A DNA stretch of 64,000 nucleotides from assembly GCA_002448815.1 (NCBI GenBank), contig DKAJ01000003.1, forward strand, positions 178,900 through 242,899, written 5' to 3'. The notes under the pieces were generated by a model. The model was not told the DNA's origin, did not search any database, and saw only the letters and a program-made list of their open reading frames with translations. A program made the translations under genes and the position numbers. This document shows positions 19,101-26,438 of this stretch, in pieces; within the stretch, counting starts at the first letter, position 1; each line of letters starts with the position of its first letter. Source of the DNA: Micavibrio sp. UBA6929. GTDB lineage: Bacteria > Pseudomonadota > Alphaproteobacteria > Micavibrionales > Micavibrionaceae.

Positions 19101-21182
19101 TTGCCAAATCTGACAGTTGTTGCAACTGCGACAGAAAGCAATGGCGATACGGCCACAGCAACGCAAACAATTGACGTTGACGTTGATGCGGTTGCAGACG
19201 CGCCAAGCGTTTCTGTAAGCTTGAGCGGCGGATCAAACGGCGCAGGCAGCACAGTTGACTTCGATTTGTCAGTTGCGCTGAATGATACGGATGGTTCGGA
19301 AGAGATTTCATCAATTCTTGTGCAGGGTGTTCCTGCAGGGTTTACATTCTCTGCCGGTACAGATATGGGCGCAGGTGTATGGTCATTCACACCAGACGAT
19401 CTTAACGGTTTGACCCTTACACCAACCAACGATTACAGCGGTACGCTCAACCTTACTGTGGTTGCGACATCAACAGAAACGAACCTGTCTGGTGAAGAGG
19501 TTACACTGGCTAATAACAGTGCTTCGACATCGGCAAGCGTATCTGTAAGCTGGGACGCAGCAGATGATCAGTTTGAGGTTGGTCCAAATACGAACACAAC
19601 ACTGACAGGTGCAAGCGGTAATGACATCTTTGTTGGTGATACTGGCGGTTCGGTCGTGACGCAGCCTGATCAAGATTATAACTTGAACATTATCGTTGAT
19701 ACCAGCGGATCACTGCAAAGCCAGTGGGATATGGTTCAAAATGCGATTGAAAGCCTGCTTCAGGAAGTTGGCCAGTATGATGGCGGCGATATTCATGTGA
19801 ACTTGATCCCATTTGCACCAGTTGTCACAAATGATGTGACAGGCGGTTCATCGTCTTCAAGCTCTAGCAGTTCGTCATCTTCGGGTGGATCGTCTTCAAG
19901 CTCTAGCAGCTCGAGCAGTTCATCATCAGGCAGTAGCTCGTCTTCATCAAGCTCTAGTAGCTCGTCATCTTCGGGTGGATCATCTTCAAGCTCTAGCAGC
20001 TCGAGCAGTTCATCGTCTGGTACTGGCTATGACTATTTCAACGGTGATGTTGAGCCAAGCAGCCATTATGTGACGCAAACAAACGGCTTGAACGCGCTGG
20101 TTGATTTTATCAATAACCAGGTGTCTTACGGATCGACAAACTTTGAAGCAGTCTTATCTGCGGCGATTGATATTATTGATCAAAACTCAATTGATAATGC
20201 GGCGACATATACGTTCTTTATCTCTGATGGTGCGGCCAATGCCTATACTGACAGTGATGGTACGGTTGAATTTACACCATACCCATCAGATAGCGCAGTG
20301 CCAGGCGGTACGAATATTGACGTTGAAGATCAAATCAACGGCAGTGCAGACGGATCAAATGAGATCGGCGGCTTGCAAGCAACAAGCGATGAGGTTTTCA
20401 GCATTATTGTTGGTTCACCATCCGCGTCAGAGCAAGACATCATGGATGCAATCGATTCAAATGGTTCTTCTGATTACCTGACAACAGATAACGGTCTGGA
20501 TGGGTATGCGAACCTGTTTAATGCGGCTGCGATTGTTGTTGAACTTGCCGATGCAGGCAGTGACACAATTACAGGGTCAGGCGGTGATGATATCTTGTTT
20601 GGTGATGTTTTGTTCACTGACGAGCTTGCCGATGATAATGGTATTATAGCTGATGATGGCGCGGGCTTTAGAGTCTTTGAGATGCTTGAAGCGACTTCAG
20701 GTTGGGATCGTGATGACACGATTGAATACATTGAAAATAATGCGGTGACGCTTGCGAAAGAATCGAACATTAACGGTGAAGTACGCGGCGGTGGCCATGA
20801 CCATATTTATGGCGGCGACGGTAACGATACTATCTTTGGCCAAGAAGGAAATGATTATATTTCTGGTGGTAATGGTAATGATGATCTTTACGGCGGCAGT
20901 GGCGCAGACACATTTGCCCTAGGTGGTACAGGCGTTGATACGATCCATGATTTCTCGATTGCGCAAAATGACGTGATTGACTTGTCATCATACCTCAGCG
21001 GCTATAACCCGACGCAAGATGCGATTACTGATTTTGTGCGCATCACAACAAGCGGCCAAAACAGCATTGTTTCTATCAGTGAAAATGGCAATGGTCAGTT
21101 CACAACAGTTGCGACTATTGAAGGTGTGACTGGTTTGACGAACGAGCAATCATTACTGAATGACGGCACAATTGTTGTGTAA
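16179..21182 (+). CDS. giant type I secreted adhesin-like protein with poly-Ser inserts, vWA and RTX domains
   Basis: A 1667-residue extracellular protein. Residues 1-180 hold two copies of a beta-rich prefix (VSVTYLSNDQAMIQLASG and VDIQSVHSGDNEVILTLNNG), resembling BapA-type N-termini. Three cadherin/T1SS-type modules of about 300 residues start near residues 272, 577 and 885. Modules 1 and 2 each carry a Ser/Gly tract (residues 405-461 and 715-774); module 3 lacks it. A vWA domain follows with MIDAS residues D1174, S1176, S1178, T1320 and D1350, and a third 60-residue Ser tract (1222-1281) sits inside it. Residues about 1465-1615 contain RTX repeats (GGDGNDTIFGQEGND, GGSGADTF), and the tail is a type I secretion signal of the VC_A0849-like class. 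There is no signal peptide. This order resembles LapA/BapA biofilm adhesins. GTAGAGGTG upstream of the ATG may be the ribosome site. The ABC exporter is not in the window. Confidence 0.9.
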   Translation: MANQTQYAKTIDVSSSKGYTFDFNESDIVSVTYLSNDQAMIQLASGSLYLLKNIDGLSSGNAPVVFNDGTALNSQTLSLHSMISSTSSVLSGDQPETLQAPDAPEVKTITVDRLTPLSLGVEFVDIQSVHSGDNEVILTLNNGQKIVLENVAEVMAENPEVAVFLNNEVMTLQDLVTALNVDTGLFEVQVASLAEELAIIEPAAGETSGAQNSGFTFQDISSASFNNGPAAVGPIGATSLAYTATTTQDDVFRVTFDEQTGEPIFTTITAQPPTLTVNTNGSNAEVYEDGSIFVPITASLNDTDGGSETLSLTLSGIPAGWGFSGAGWTDNGNGTYTYDGLAAGQDYSGGITLTPPADSDVDLSGLTVVATATESNGDTATATQSIDVIVDAVADAPIITVTDASGSTSSSSSSSSSSSSSSSGSSSSSSSSSSSGSSSSSSSSSSSSGSSSSSSSSSSSGFSGAEDSDIALDISVALTDTDGSESITAIYISNVPAGFTFSAGTNEGNGVWSFTQAELNGLTISSPTGYAGTINLLVSATSTETNVSDAELTLTNNDATSTAPFSVTWDAGSDAQPPSLTVNTDGSDAEVYEDGSIFVPITASLNDTDGSETLSLTLSGIPAGWGFSGAGWTDNGNGTYTYDGLSAGQDYSGGITLSPPADSDVDLSGLTVVATATESNGETATATQSIDVIVDAVADAPIIQVNDVSGGTISGGSSSSSSSSSSSSGGSSSSSSSSSSSSSGSSSSSSSSSSSSSGSSSSSSSSSASSGGSGAEDSDIPLGISVALTDTDGSESITAIYITNVPAGFSFSAGTDMGAGVWSFTEAELRGLTISPPPGYTGTIDLFVRATSTETNVSDTELTLTNNEATTTEAFSVTWGGDADTPNLTVNTNGSDAQVYEDNSVYVPISASLNDADGSETLSLTVSGIPAGWGVSGAGWTANGNGTYSYNGLAAGANYNGGITLTPPADSDVDLPNLTVVATATESNGDTATATQTIDVDVDAVADAPSVSVSLSGGSNGAGSTVDFDLSVALNDTDGSEEISSILVQGVPAGFTFSAGTDMGAGVWSFTPDDLNGLTLTPTNDYSGTLNLTVVATSTETNLSGEEVTLANNSASTSASVSVSWDAADDQFEVGPNTNTTLTGASGNDIFVGDTGGSVVTQPDQDYNLNIIVDTSGSLQSQWDMVQNAIESLLQEVGQYDGGDIHVNLIPFAPVVTNDVTGGSSSSSSSSSSSSGGSSSSSSSSSSSSSGSSSSSSSSSSSSSSGGSSSSSSSSSSSSSGTGYDYFNGDVEPSSHYVTQTNGLNALVDFINNQVSYGSTNFEAVLSAAIDIIDQNSIDNAATYTFFISDGAANAYTDSDGTVEFTPYPSDSAVPGGTNIDVEDQINGSADGSNEIGGLQATSDEVFSIIVGSPSASEQDIMDAIDSNGSSDYLTTDNGLDGYANLFNAAAIVVELADAGSDTITGSGGDDILFGDVLFTDELADDNGIIADDGAGFRVFEMLEATSGWDRDDTIEYIENNAVTLAKESNINGEVRGGGHDHIYGGDGNDTIFGQEGNDYISGGNGNDDLYGGSGADTFALGGTGVDTIHDFSIAQNDVIDLSSYLSGYNPTQDAITDFVRITTSGQNSIVSISENGNGQFTTVATIEGVTGLTNEQSLLNDGTIVV
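17391..17561 (+). repeat. serine/glycine-coding low-complexity tract 1
   Basis: About 57 codons, nearly all Ser with single Gly spacers, using both TCN and AGY codons in a recurring TCA-AGC-TCT-AGC-AGC-like unit. It lies in the first cadherin-like module of the adhesin, between the ITVTDASG strand and GAEDSDIALDISV. Confidence 0.9.
18321..18500 (+). repeat. serine/glycine-coding low-complexity tract 2
   Basis: Sixty codons of Ser/Gly, again mixing TCN and AGY codons, at the same place in module 2 as tract 1 in module 1. The antisense strand shows a spurious acidic reading frame rich in Leu-Glu-Asp because of the repeat unit. Confidence 0.9.
19842..20021 (+). repeat. serine/glycine-coding low-complexity tract 3, inside the vWA domain
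   Basis: Sixty codons (residues 1222-1281) of Ser/Gly between strand LIPFAPVV and the rest of the vWA fold. The first 30 bases match the start of tract 2 closely (GGC GGT TCA TCG TCT TCA AGC), suggesting copying between tracts. Confidence 0.9.
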
Positions 21183-21209
21183 ATAAGTTTCCTAGATCGT
21201 GAACGAAGA

Positions 21210-21243
21210 AGGCCGAGGGATTTATATCTCTCGGTCTTTTTTA
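21210..21243 (+). terminator. rho-independent terminator after the adhesin gene
   Basis: GGCCGAGGGA pairs with TCTCTCGGTC around a short TTTATA loop, with two G-U pairs, followed by a run of six T. It begins about 28 bases after the adhesin stop. Confidence 0.85.
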
Positions 21244-21265
21244 TTGCGCTGGGCGGGGAGGGGCG

Positions 21266-22102
21266 TTATTCGGCGTCGTCTTCGAGGAACCAGTTTTCGC
21301 TAGCGGCGATAAACTCGGGGTTGAGCATATCGCGCTCGGTATGGCCGTATGTGAAGGCCGTGCCATCAGTTTGCACCAGGCATCCGCCCGCAGCATTAAG
21401 GACAGCGTGCGCGGCGGCGGTGTCCCATTCGCATGTCGGGCCAAGGCGCGGGTAAAGGTCGGCTTTGCCTTCTGCGATGGCGCAGATTTTCAGAGAGCTT
21501 CCACGGCGCATGAGCTTATTGATCTTGAATGACTCAAGCAATTTTTCCATGCGCTCATTATCGCCGTGCGATTTGCTGGCTACAACGGTTAGGCCGTTTT
21601 TAGGGGCGCTGCGCACGTGAATGGATTTGTCTTGATCTGTTTCTTCGCTCCAGCGGATGGCGCTGCCTGCGGCGTGACCTGCATATAAAACGCCTGTTAC
21701 AGGAACAAAGACAACGCCCATTACAGGCGTGTCGCCTTTGATAAGGGCGATATTTACGGTGAAATCTGATCCGCCTTGGATGAATTCTTTTGTGCCGTCT
21801 AGTGGATCAACTAGCCAGAAATATTCTCCTTGAGAAAGGTTAGGCATTTTGCCGGCTTCTTTGGATTCTTCACCGACCATTGGGATGTCTGGTGTGATGC
21901 TGGCTAGTTCTTTGGCGATGTATTCTTCGGCCTTTTGATCGGCCAGACTAACGGGGGATCCATCACCTTTTGTTTCGACGTTCAGGTTGCCCATCTCGTA
22001 ATAATCAAGGGTAATGTCGCCAGCCTGCACGGCAATGCGGCGCACCATGTTGCATAATGCGGGCAGGTTCGCGAGGAGCTTTGCTGATAAAGGGTGTCCC
22101 AT
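21266..22102 (-). CDS. cysQ: 3'(2'),5'-bisphosphate nucleotidase CysQ
   Basis: A 278-residue member of the inositol monophosphatase superfamily. The metal site is seen as GEESKE, then LVDPLDGTKEFIQG (about residues 95-108), and the third acidic motif as CEWDTAAAHAVLNAAGG. DGTKEF rather than the inositol-phosphatase DGT-xNF form is typical of CysQ, which hydrolyses PAP to AMP and phosphate. PAP is the product of the sulfotransferases encoded at 5.7-7.6 kb, so the gene fits this locus. The start overlaps the ugd stop by one base (TAATG), so the two are co-translated. Confidence 0.93.
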   Translation of the reverse strand: MGHPLSAKLLANLPALCNMVRRIAVQAGDITLDYYEMGNLNVETKGDGSPVSLADQKAEEYIAKELASITPDIPMVGEESKEAGKMPNLSQGEYFWLVDPLDGTKEFIQGGSDFTVNIALIKGDTPVMGVVFVPVTGVLYAGHAAGSAIRWSEETDQDKSIHVRSAPKNGLTVVASKSHGDNERMEKLLESFKINKLMRRGSSLKICAIAEGKADLYPRLGPTCEWDTAAAHAVLNAAGGCLVQTDGTAFTYGHTERDMLNPEFIAASENWFLEDDAE

Positions 22103-23454
22103 TATTGTGCAACTTCTTTTAAGGCTGGCGTGCCTTGGTTTGCTTCAACCGCTGGACGGCCGATAGACACGTAATCAAAGCCGCGCGCGGCCATGTCTTT
22201 GATTTTATAGATATTGCGCATGTCGATGATACGCTTTTCCGCCAGCAGGTCTTCTACGCGGTCAAGGTCAAGGGCGCGAAATTCGTTCCACTCGGTAATG
22301 ATGGCAAGGGCATCGGCGCCTTCGATGGCTTCGTATGAATCCTTCGCCCATGTCACGTCAGAAAGGACTTTTGCCGCATTATCCATAGCAGCAGGATCAA
22401 AGGCCGAGATTTGCGCGCCAGCGGCTTGCAGGTGCGGGATGATTTGCAGGCTTGGTGCCTCGCGGATGTCATCTGTGCCAGGTTTAAATGAAATGCCAAG
22501 TACGGCAATTTTTTTGCCTTTCACATCGCCGCCACATGTTTTCACAACAAGGTCAGCCATTTCCTGATGGCGCAGCGTGTTGATTTCGACAACTTTTTCG
22601 ACGATGCGTTGCGGCGCGCCGAATGTTTCGCCAATTTGCGTTAGGGCAAGAGTGTCCTTGGGGAAGCATGATCCGCCGTAGCCTGGGCCAGCGTGCAGGA
22701 ATTTGCTGCCGATGCGGCCATCTAGGCCCATGCCGCGCGCAACTTCTTGGACGTTTGCGCCTGTTTTTTCGCACAGGTTTGCAATTTCGTTGATGAAGGT
22801 GATCTTTGTCGCCAAGAAGGCATTGGCCGCATATTTGATTGTTTCAGATGTTTCCGGCGATGTGATGACCATCGGTGTTTCATTGATGTAAAGCGGGCGG
22901 TAAAGCGCTTTTAGCACATCTGTCGCGCGTTTAGAGCTTGATCCGATGACGACGCGGTCTGGGCGCATAAAGTCATTGATTGCGGCGCCTTCACGCAGAA
23001 ATTCTGGGTTTGAACAAATATCAAAATCACCATCAGGGCGTTCTTCGCGGACGATTTTTTCGACTTCGCGCGCTGTGCCGACAGGGACGGTCGATTTGGT
23101 CACGATCACTGTATAGCCATCCATGACGCGGGCGATTTCGCGCGCTGCTTGATAGACGTACGTCATATCCGCGTGACCGTCCTCTTCGCGTGGCGGTGTG
23201 CCAACAGCAATAAAGACTGCATCTGCGCCTTTGACGGCGTCTTCTAGGTTGGTTGTGAAGGAAAGGCGGCCTGCTTCGACCTGTTTTTTGACCAATGTTT
23301 TTAGGCCGGGTTCGTAAATTGGGATTTCGCCGTTTTCTAGGCAGTCGATTTTGCTTTTGTCCTTATCGACGCAGATGACGTTGATGCCGAATTCGGCAAA
23401 ACATGTTCCAGAGACCAAGCCTACATAGCCTGTTCCAACCATTGCAATGCGCAT
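22102..23454 (-). CDS. ugd: UDP-glucose 6-dehydrogenase
   Basis: A 450-residue NAD-dependent nucleotide-sugar dehydrogenase making UDP-glucuronate from UDP-glucose. The Rossmann motif is MVGTGYVGLVSG at the N-terminus, followed by IYEPGL, and the catalytic cysteine is C263 in GPGYGGSCFPKDT. The C-terminal UDP-binding domain has GISFKPGTDDIREAPS. Length is standard for the bacterial TuaD/Ugd form. It is first in a two-gene unit with cysQ; UDP-glucuronate would feed the UDP-GlcA epimerase at 43.5 kb and the polysaccharide locus. Confidence 0.95.
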   Translation of the reverse strand: MRIAMVGTGYVGLVSGTCFAEFGINVICVDKDKSKIDCLENGEIPIYEPGLKTLVKKQVEAGRLSFTTNLEDAVKGADAVFIAVGTPPREEDGHADMTYVYQAAREIARVMDGYTVIVTKSTVPVGTAREVEKIVREERPDGDFDICSNPEFLREGAAINDFMRPDRVVIGSSSKRATDVLKALYRPLYINETPMVITSPETSETIKYAANAFLATKITFINEIANLCEKTGANVQEVARGMGLDGRIGSKFLHAGPGYGGSCFPKDTLALTQIGETFGAPQRIVEKVVEINTLRHQEMADLVVKTCGGDVKGKKIAVLGISFKPGTDDIREAPSLQIIPHLQAAGAQISAFDPAAMDNAAKVLSDVTWAKDSYEAIEGADALAIITEWNEFRALDLDRVEDLLAEKRIIDMRNIYKIKDMAARGFDYVSIGRPAVEANQGTPALKEVAQ

Positions 23455-23654
23455 GAGATACTCCGTTCTTTGATCGTCCCAATTGTTGTTTGACCATAGA
23501 CCATTTTATGGCGCTGTAAAACGGTTTCTTGGGCTTTTCACAAAAACATGCCCAATTTGCAGATTGGAAAGCGTTTACAAATCGTTTACACTTTCCGTGG
23601 TAGGGTAGTTTTTATCCTAGTTGTTTGTGAGATTATAAAGGGGACATATAGAAT

Positions 23655-24443
23655 ATGGCTAAGAGCAAAGAAACAGAGAATAAAGAAGAGGCAAAGGGCG
23701 CATCGTCTGCGTTTCCATTGTTTTACAGTGAGCCTCGACCACTTGATTCAGAGGCGCATAAAACACTGGCGCTAAAGGAAGGGTTAGGTTTTGGGTTTAC
23801 TGATAAAGTGAATGCCGTGCCTGTGAACTTGGTAGAGATGCCGCAAATTTGCCATCATTATCCGATTGCCTTTAGTCCTGATGCGAATGCAACGCCTGTT
23901 GCGATTTTGGGTTTGCGCGATGGTGAGAACCTGTTCGTTGATAAAGAGGGTAAATGGGCGGAAGGGGCGTATATTCCTGCATATATTCGCCGTTATCCTT
24001 TCATTTTTTCAGAAGTGCCTGAAAGCGATCAATTGACGCTTTGTATTGATTTCAAAGAAGGTGAAACCGTTCAAGAGGGCGGCGATAAAAAGTTCTTTGA
24101 TGATGAAGGTAAGGCAACGGCGCTTGCGTCAAATGCGCTTGAGTTTTGTAAGTCATACCACGCGGCAGCGCAGCGCACAGCCGAATTTTCAAAAGAATTG
24201 CTGGCAAAAGATTTGCTGATCGAACGCCAGGCGCAAATTCAAGTTGGCAGTGATGTGCGTATTAACTTTAGCGGCTTTAAAATCGTTGATGAGAAAAAGC
24301 TAGCTGAACTTGATGATGCGACATTCCTTGAGTGGCGTAAAAAAGGCTGGTTGCCGTTTTTATATGCTCACTTATTCTCAGGCGTTCAGTGGCAGTCACT
24401 AAGCGGTGCGTTGTCTAAGATCCTTGAGGCTGAAAAAGCATAA
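23655..24443 (+). CDS. SapC family protein
   Basis: The 262-residue protein has the SapC pattern: an N-terminal PLFYSEPRPLDSEAHKTLALKEG, then VEMPQICHHYPIAFS, AILGLRDGENLFVDKEGKW, YIPAYIRRYPFIF, and a C-terminal FLPFLYAHLFSG-like segment. SapC homologues lie beside S-layer or surface genes in several Gram-negative bacteria, but the molecular activity is not established. There is no signal peptide or membrane segment. AAAGGGGACATATAGAAT precedes the ATG and gives a good ribosome site. It stands alone, with a terminator 28 bases downstream. The 200 bases upstream contain no other gene. Confidence 0.85.
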   Translation: MAKSKETENKEEAKGASSAFPLFYSEPRPLDSEAHKTLALKEGLGFGFTDKVNAVPVNLVEMPQICHHYPIAFSPDANATPVAILGLRDGENLFVDKEGKWAEGAYIPAYIRRYPFIFSEVPESDQLTLCIDFKEGETVQEGGDKKFFDDEGKATALASNALEFCKSYHAAAQRTAEFSKELLAKDLLIERQAQIQVGSDVRINFSGFKIVDEKKLAELDDATFLEWRKKGWLPFLYAHLFSGVQWQSLSGALSKILEAEKA

Positions 24444-24470
24444 GATTAAGATTTCTCTCTTAAGAATGAG

Positions 24471-24507
24471 GAAAAAGGCGTTAGGCATTGTTCTGGCGCC
24501 TTTTTTG
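24471..24507 (+). terminator. rho-independent terminator after the SapC-family gene
   Basis: AAAAAGGCG pairs with CGCCTTTTTT around a 16-base loop, ending in a T-run. It lies 28 bases after the stop codon. Confidence 0.85.
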
Positions 24508-24622
24508 TTTGTGCACAGCTAGTTTCCGTTTTTATGTCATATAATCTTGCGTTTTTTAGAGTCGCTATGCTAAGTCTAATCCCAAGATAGCACAGTTTTA
24601 AGGAAAATAAGGGTTTTCAAAC

Positions 24623-25276
24623 ATGGCAAAAGTTGGCGCACAAAGAGCAGCAGATATCACTGGCATTTCGAAGTCGACTATTCAGCGTGCGATGAAAAGT
24701 GGCAAATTGTCGTTTTCGCGTAATGATAATGGTCACCGTGTGATTGATGTGTCAGAGCTTGAGCGCGTTTATGGTTTGAAGGCTGATGTGACGCCTGAGG
24801 GCAAGCCTGTTGAGAAGGACGCTGCGCCTAAGCAGGAAAATGTCGTGCAGCAGGAAATGCAAAAGGCGAGCACAATGATCGAGATGGAGCGTATGAAGAT
24901 GCGTATCTATATGCTTGAGCAGCAGCTTGAAACGGCGCATGCGCAAATCGATGATTTGAAAGAGCAGCGCGATCAGTGGCAGAAGCAGGCATCGCAAGTA
25001 TTGATCACGAGCGAGTATAGCCAGCGCCAAGCAGAAGAGCTGAAAGAAAAAATTCGTAAGCGTGAAGAGCGCGCACGTGCCTTGCGTGAACGCCGCGAAC
25101 ATGAAGGATTGGGCGAAAAGATGCAAAAAATGCGTCCTCATAACCAAAATAGCGGATCGTTCGTAGATAATACGCGCAGTTATGTTGATTTGGCAGAAGA
25201 AGCGCGCGCGGCGCAGTTGTCTGAGCGTGGCGGTTTGATGACCGGGTTTTTGAAACGCATTCGCGGCGCGGCATAA
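24623..25276 (+). CDS. helix-turn-helix, coiled-coil protein of unknown function
   Basis: A 217-residue protein with a MerR/excisionase-like helix-turn-helix at residues 6-50 (AADITGISKSTIQRAMKSGKLSF, then NGHRVIDVSELERVYG). A long charged coiled coil follows, about residues 75-165 (MIEMERMKMRIYMLEQQLETAH, REERARALRERREHEG). The C-terminal part is short and basic. The layout resembles plasmid-type KfrA or phage-type DNA-binding proteins, but it sits here among chromosomal genes. It could be a regulator or a nucleoid/plasmid-segregation helper; no further assignment is possible. The ribosome site is probably the AAGGG 10-15 bases upstream. Confidence 0.75.
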   Translation: MAKVGAQRAADITGISKSTIQRAMKSGKLSFSRNDNGHRVIDVSELERVYGLKADVTPEGKPVEKDAAPKQENVVQQEMQKASTMIEMERMKMRIYMLEQQLETAHAQIDDLKEQRDQWQKQASQVLITSEYSQRQAEELKEKIRKREERARALRERREHEGLGEKMQKMRPHNQNSGSFVDNTRSYVDLAEEARAAQLSERGGLMTGFLKRIRGAA

Positions 25277-25325
25277 TTTTATTGTCTTGTTTTATAACAA
25301 AATTTTCTTTTTCATAATTTTGTTG

Positions 25326-25372
25326 ACACCCTTGGTCTTTTGCCTTTTATTAGGGCAAAAAAATAAGGGTGT
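25326..25372 (+). promoter_or_regulatory. two-part hairpin that covers the ribosome site of the DDAH-like gene
   Basis: ACACCCTT (25326-25333) pairs with AAGGGTGT (25365-25372), and inside it TTTTGCC (25338-25344) pairs with GGCAAAA (25354-25360), with a 4x4 internal loop. The only Shine-Dalgarno-like sequence, AAGGG, is in the right outer arm, 9 bases before ATG 25381. Six T follow the hairpin, so it could also act as a terminator of the upstream gene. A TTGACA at 25323-25328 overlaps the left arm; if that is the promoter, only the dyad in DNA would matter. Confidence 0.55.
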
Positions 25373-25380
25373 TTTTTATT

Positions 25381-26370
25381 ATGGTTTCTTATTCTGGTAA
25401 AGAAAATAGTCCAGTTGTGCTGTTTTGCGGTGCGGCGCATTATTATATTCCTGAACCAAATACCGAGCATGGCCCTGCCAATGATTTGCAGGTTGAAGGG
25501 CGAAAGGCTTATTTGAAAGATCGTAAGGGCTTTGTTGAGAAGGCTGTTGAGCAATCTCATGGCTTGTATGAGGCGTTGATGGCGGCTGGGGCGTCAGTTG
25601 TGTCGTTGCAAGAGCTTGAGGGGCATCCTGATCAAGTGTTCACCGCCGATGCGTCATTGTCGTTGGTGGATCATGGTTCCGTAAAGACGGTTATGAGCCA
25701 TTTTTCAAATGAAGAGCGCCAGCCCGAAGTTGATTTGCACCGTGCGTTTTTTGATTCTGTTGATCCTGAGCGTTCGATGATTGTTAATCCGCATAATTTT
25801 GAGGGTACAGGTGATAACCTTTATGATCCTTTTCGTGATGTATTTTGGTCTGGTTATGCGGTTGATCCAGGGCGTCATAGTGCGGCGCACGGTCGGTCCA
25901 GTAAGCTTGCACACACATTTTTAAGAAAGACACTAGGCGTGCCTGTTGTGTCGTTGCAAACGAAAAAGCCGTTCTTTCATATTGATACAGCGCTTGGCGC
26001 GTTACCACGTGGTGAAATGATTGTGTATCCAGGTGGCCTTGAAAACTTTGATGAAAAAGGTTTTTGTGAATTTGCTTTTGAACGCTATGGTCTAAAGGCT
26101 TCTGAGAATTATATCGCGATTGATAAGGCTGACGCGATGGCGTATGGCGCGAATTTCCGTGTGTTTGGTAATACGGTGGTTATGCCTGAATGCTCACAAA
26201 AATTGCAAGATCAAATCAAAAAGCGTGGCTATGATGTTGTGACGGTTGATTTGAAGCAGTTTATTTATTCAGGCGGCGCGGTGCATTGTATGGCCAACCG
26301 CATTGATGAGCCTCGTATCGACGGCGGTTATGTTCAAGAAGAAAACGGTTTTTTGATGCCTGCGCTTTGA
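25381..26370 (+). CDS. dimethylarginine dimethylaminohydrolase/amidinotransferase-like protein
   Basis: A 329-residue member of the guanidino-group-modifying (GME) fold. Catalytic candidates are Glu and Asp in NFEGTGDNLYD, His in KPFFHIDTALG, and Cys in GGAVHCMANR near the C-terminus. The motifs FTADASLSLVD and FWSGYAVDPGRHS fit the DDAH/arginine-deiminase branch, which hydrolyses methylated arginines or a related guanidine. The start at ATG 25381 (MVSYSGKENS) is preferred; a GTG four codons earlier is inside the T-run. It follows a striking hairpin that hides the ribosome site. A second GME-fold protein is at 48.4-49.3 kb. Confidence 0.82.
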   Translation: MVSYSGKENSPVVLFCGAAHYYIPEPNTEHGPANDLQVEGRKAYLKDRKGFVEKAVEQSHGLYEALMAAGASVVSLQELEGHPDQVFTADASLSLVDHGSVKTVMSHFSNEERQPEVDLHRAFFDSVDPERSMIVNPHNFEGTGDNLYDPFRDVFWSGYAVDPGRHSAAHGRSSKLAHTFLRKTLGVPVVSLQTKKPFFHIDTALGALPRGEMIVYPGGLENFDEKGFCEFAFERYGLKASENYIAIDKADAMAYGANFRVFGNTVVMPECSQKLQDQIKKRGYDVVTVDLKQFIYSGGAVHCMANRIDEPRIDGGYVQEENGFLMPAL

Positions 26371-26375
26371 TGTGT

Positions 26376-26391
26376 TTGACTAACTAGTCAA
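26376..26391. promoter_or_regulatory. TetR-type operator palindrome upstream of the tetR gene
   Basis: TTGACTAACTAGTCAA is a near-perfect 16-bp palindrome (one central mismatch pair). TTGACT is also a -35 box, with TACTAT (26400-26405) 18 bases on as -10, so regulator binding would block its own gene. It shares arms with the palindrome at 27077-27092. Confidence 0.72.
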
Positions 26392-26438
26392 ATTGTATGT
26401 ACTATAGAAATATAACCTTTTTATGATAGTGCGTGCGT

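Noticed and set aside
17391..20021. Possible CRISPR array at the repeated TCAAGCTCTAGCAGC units
   Set aside because: Units are codon-phased serine repeats with no unique spacers of constant length and no cas genes.
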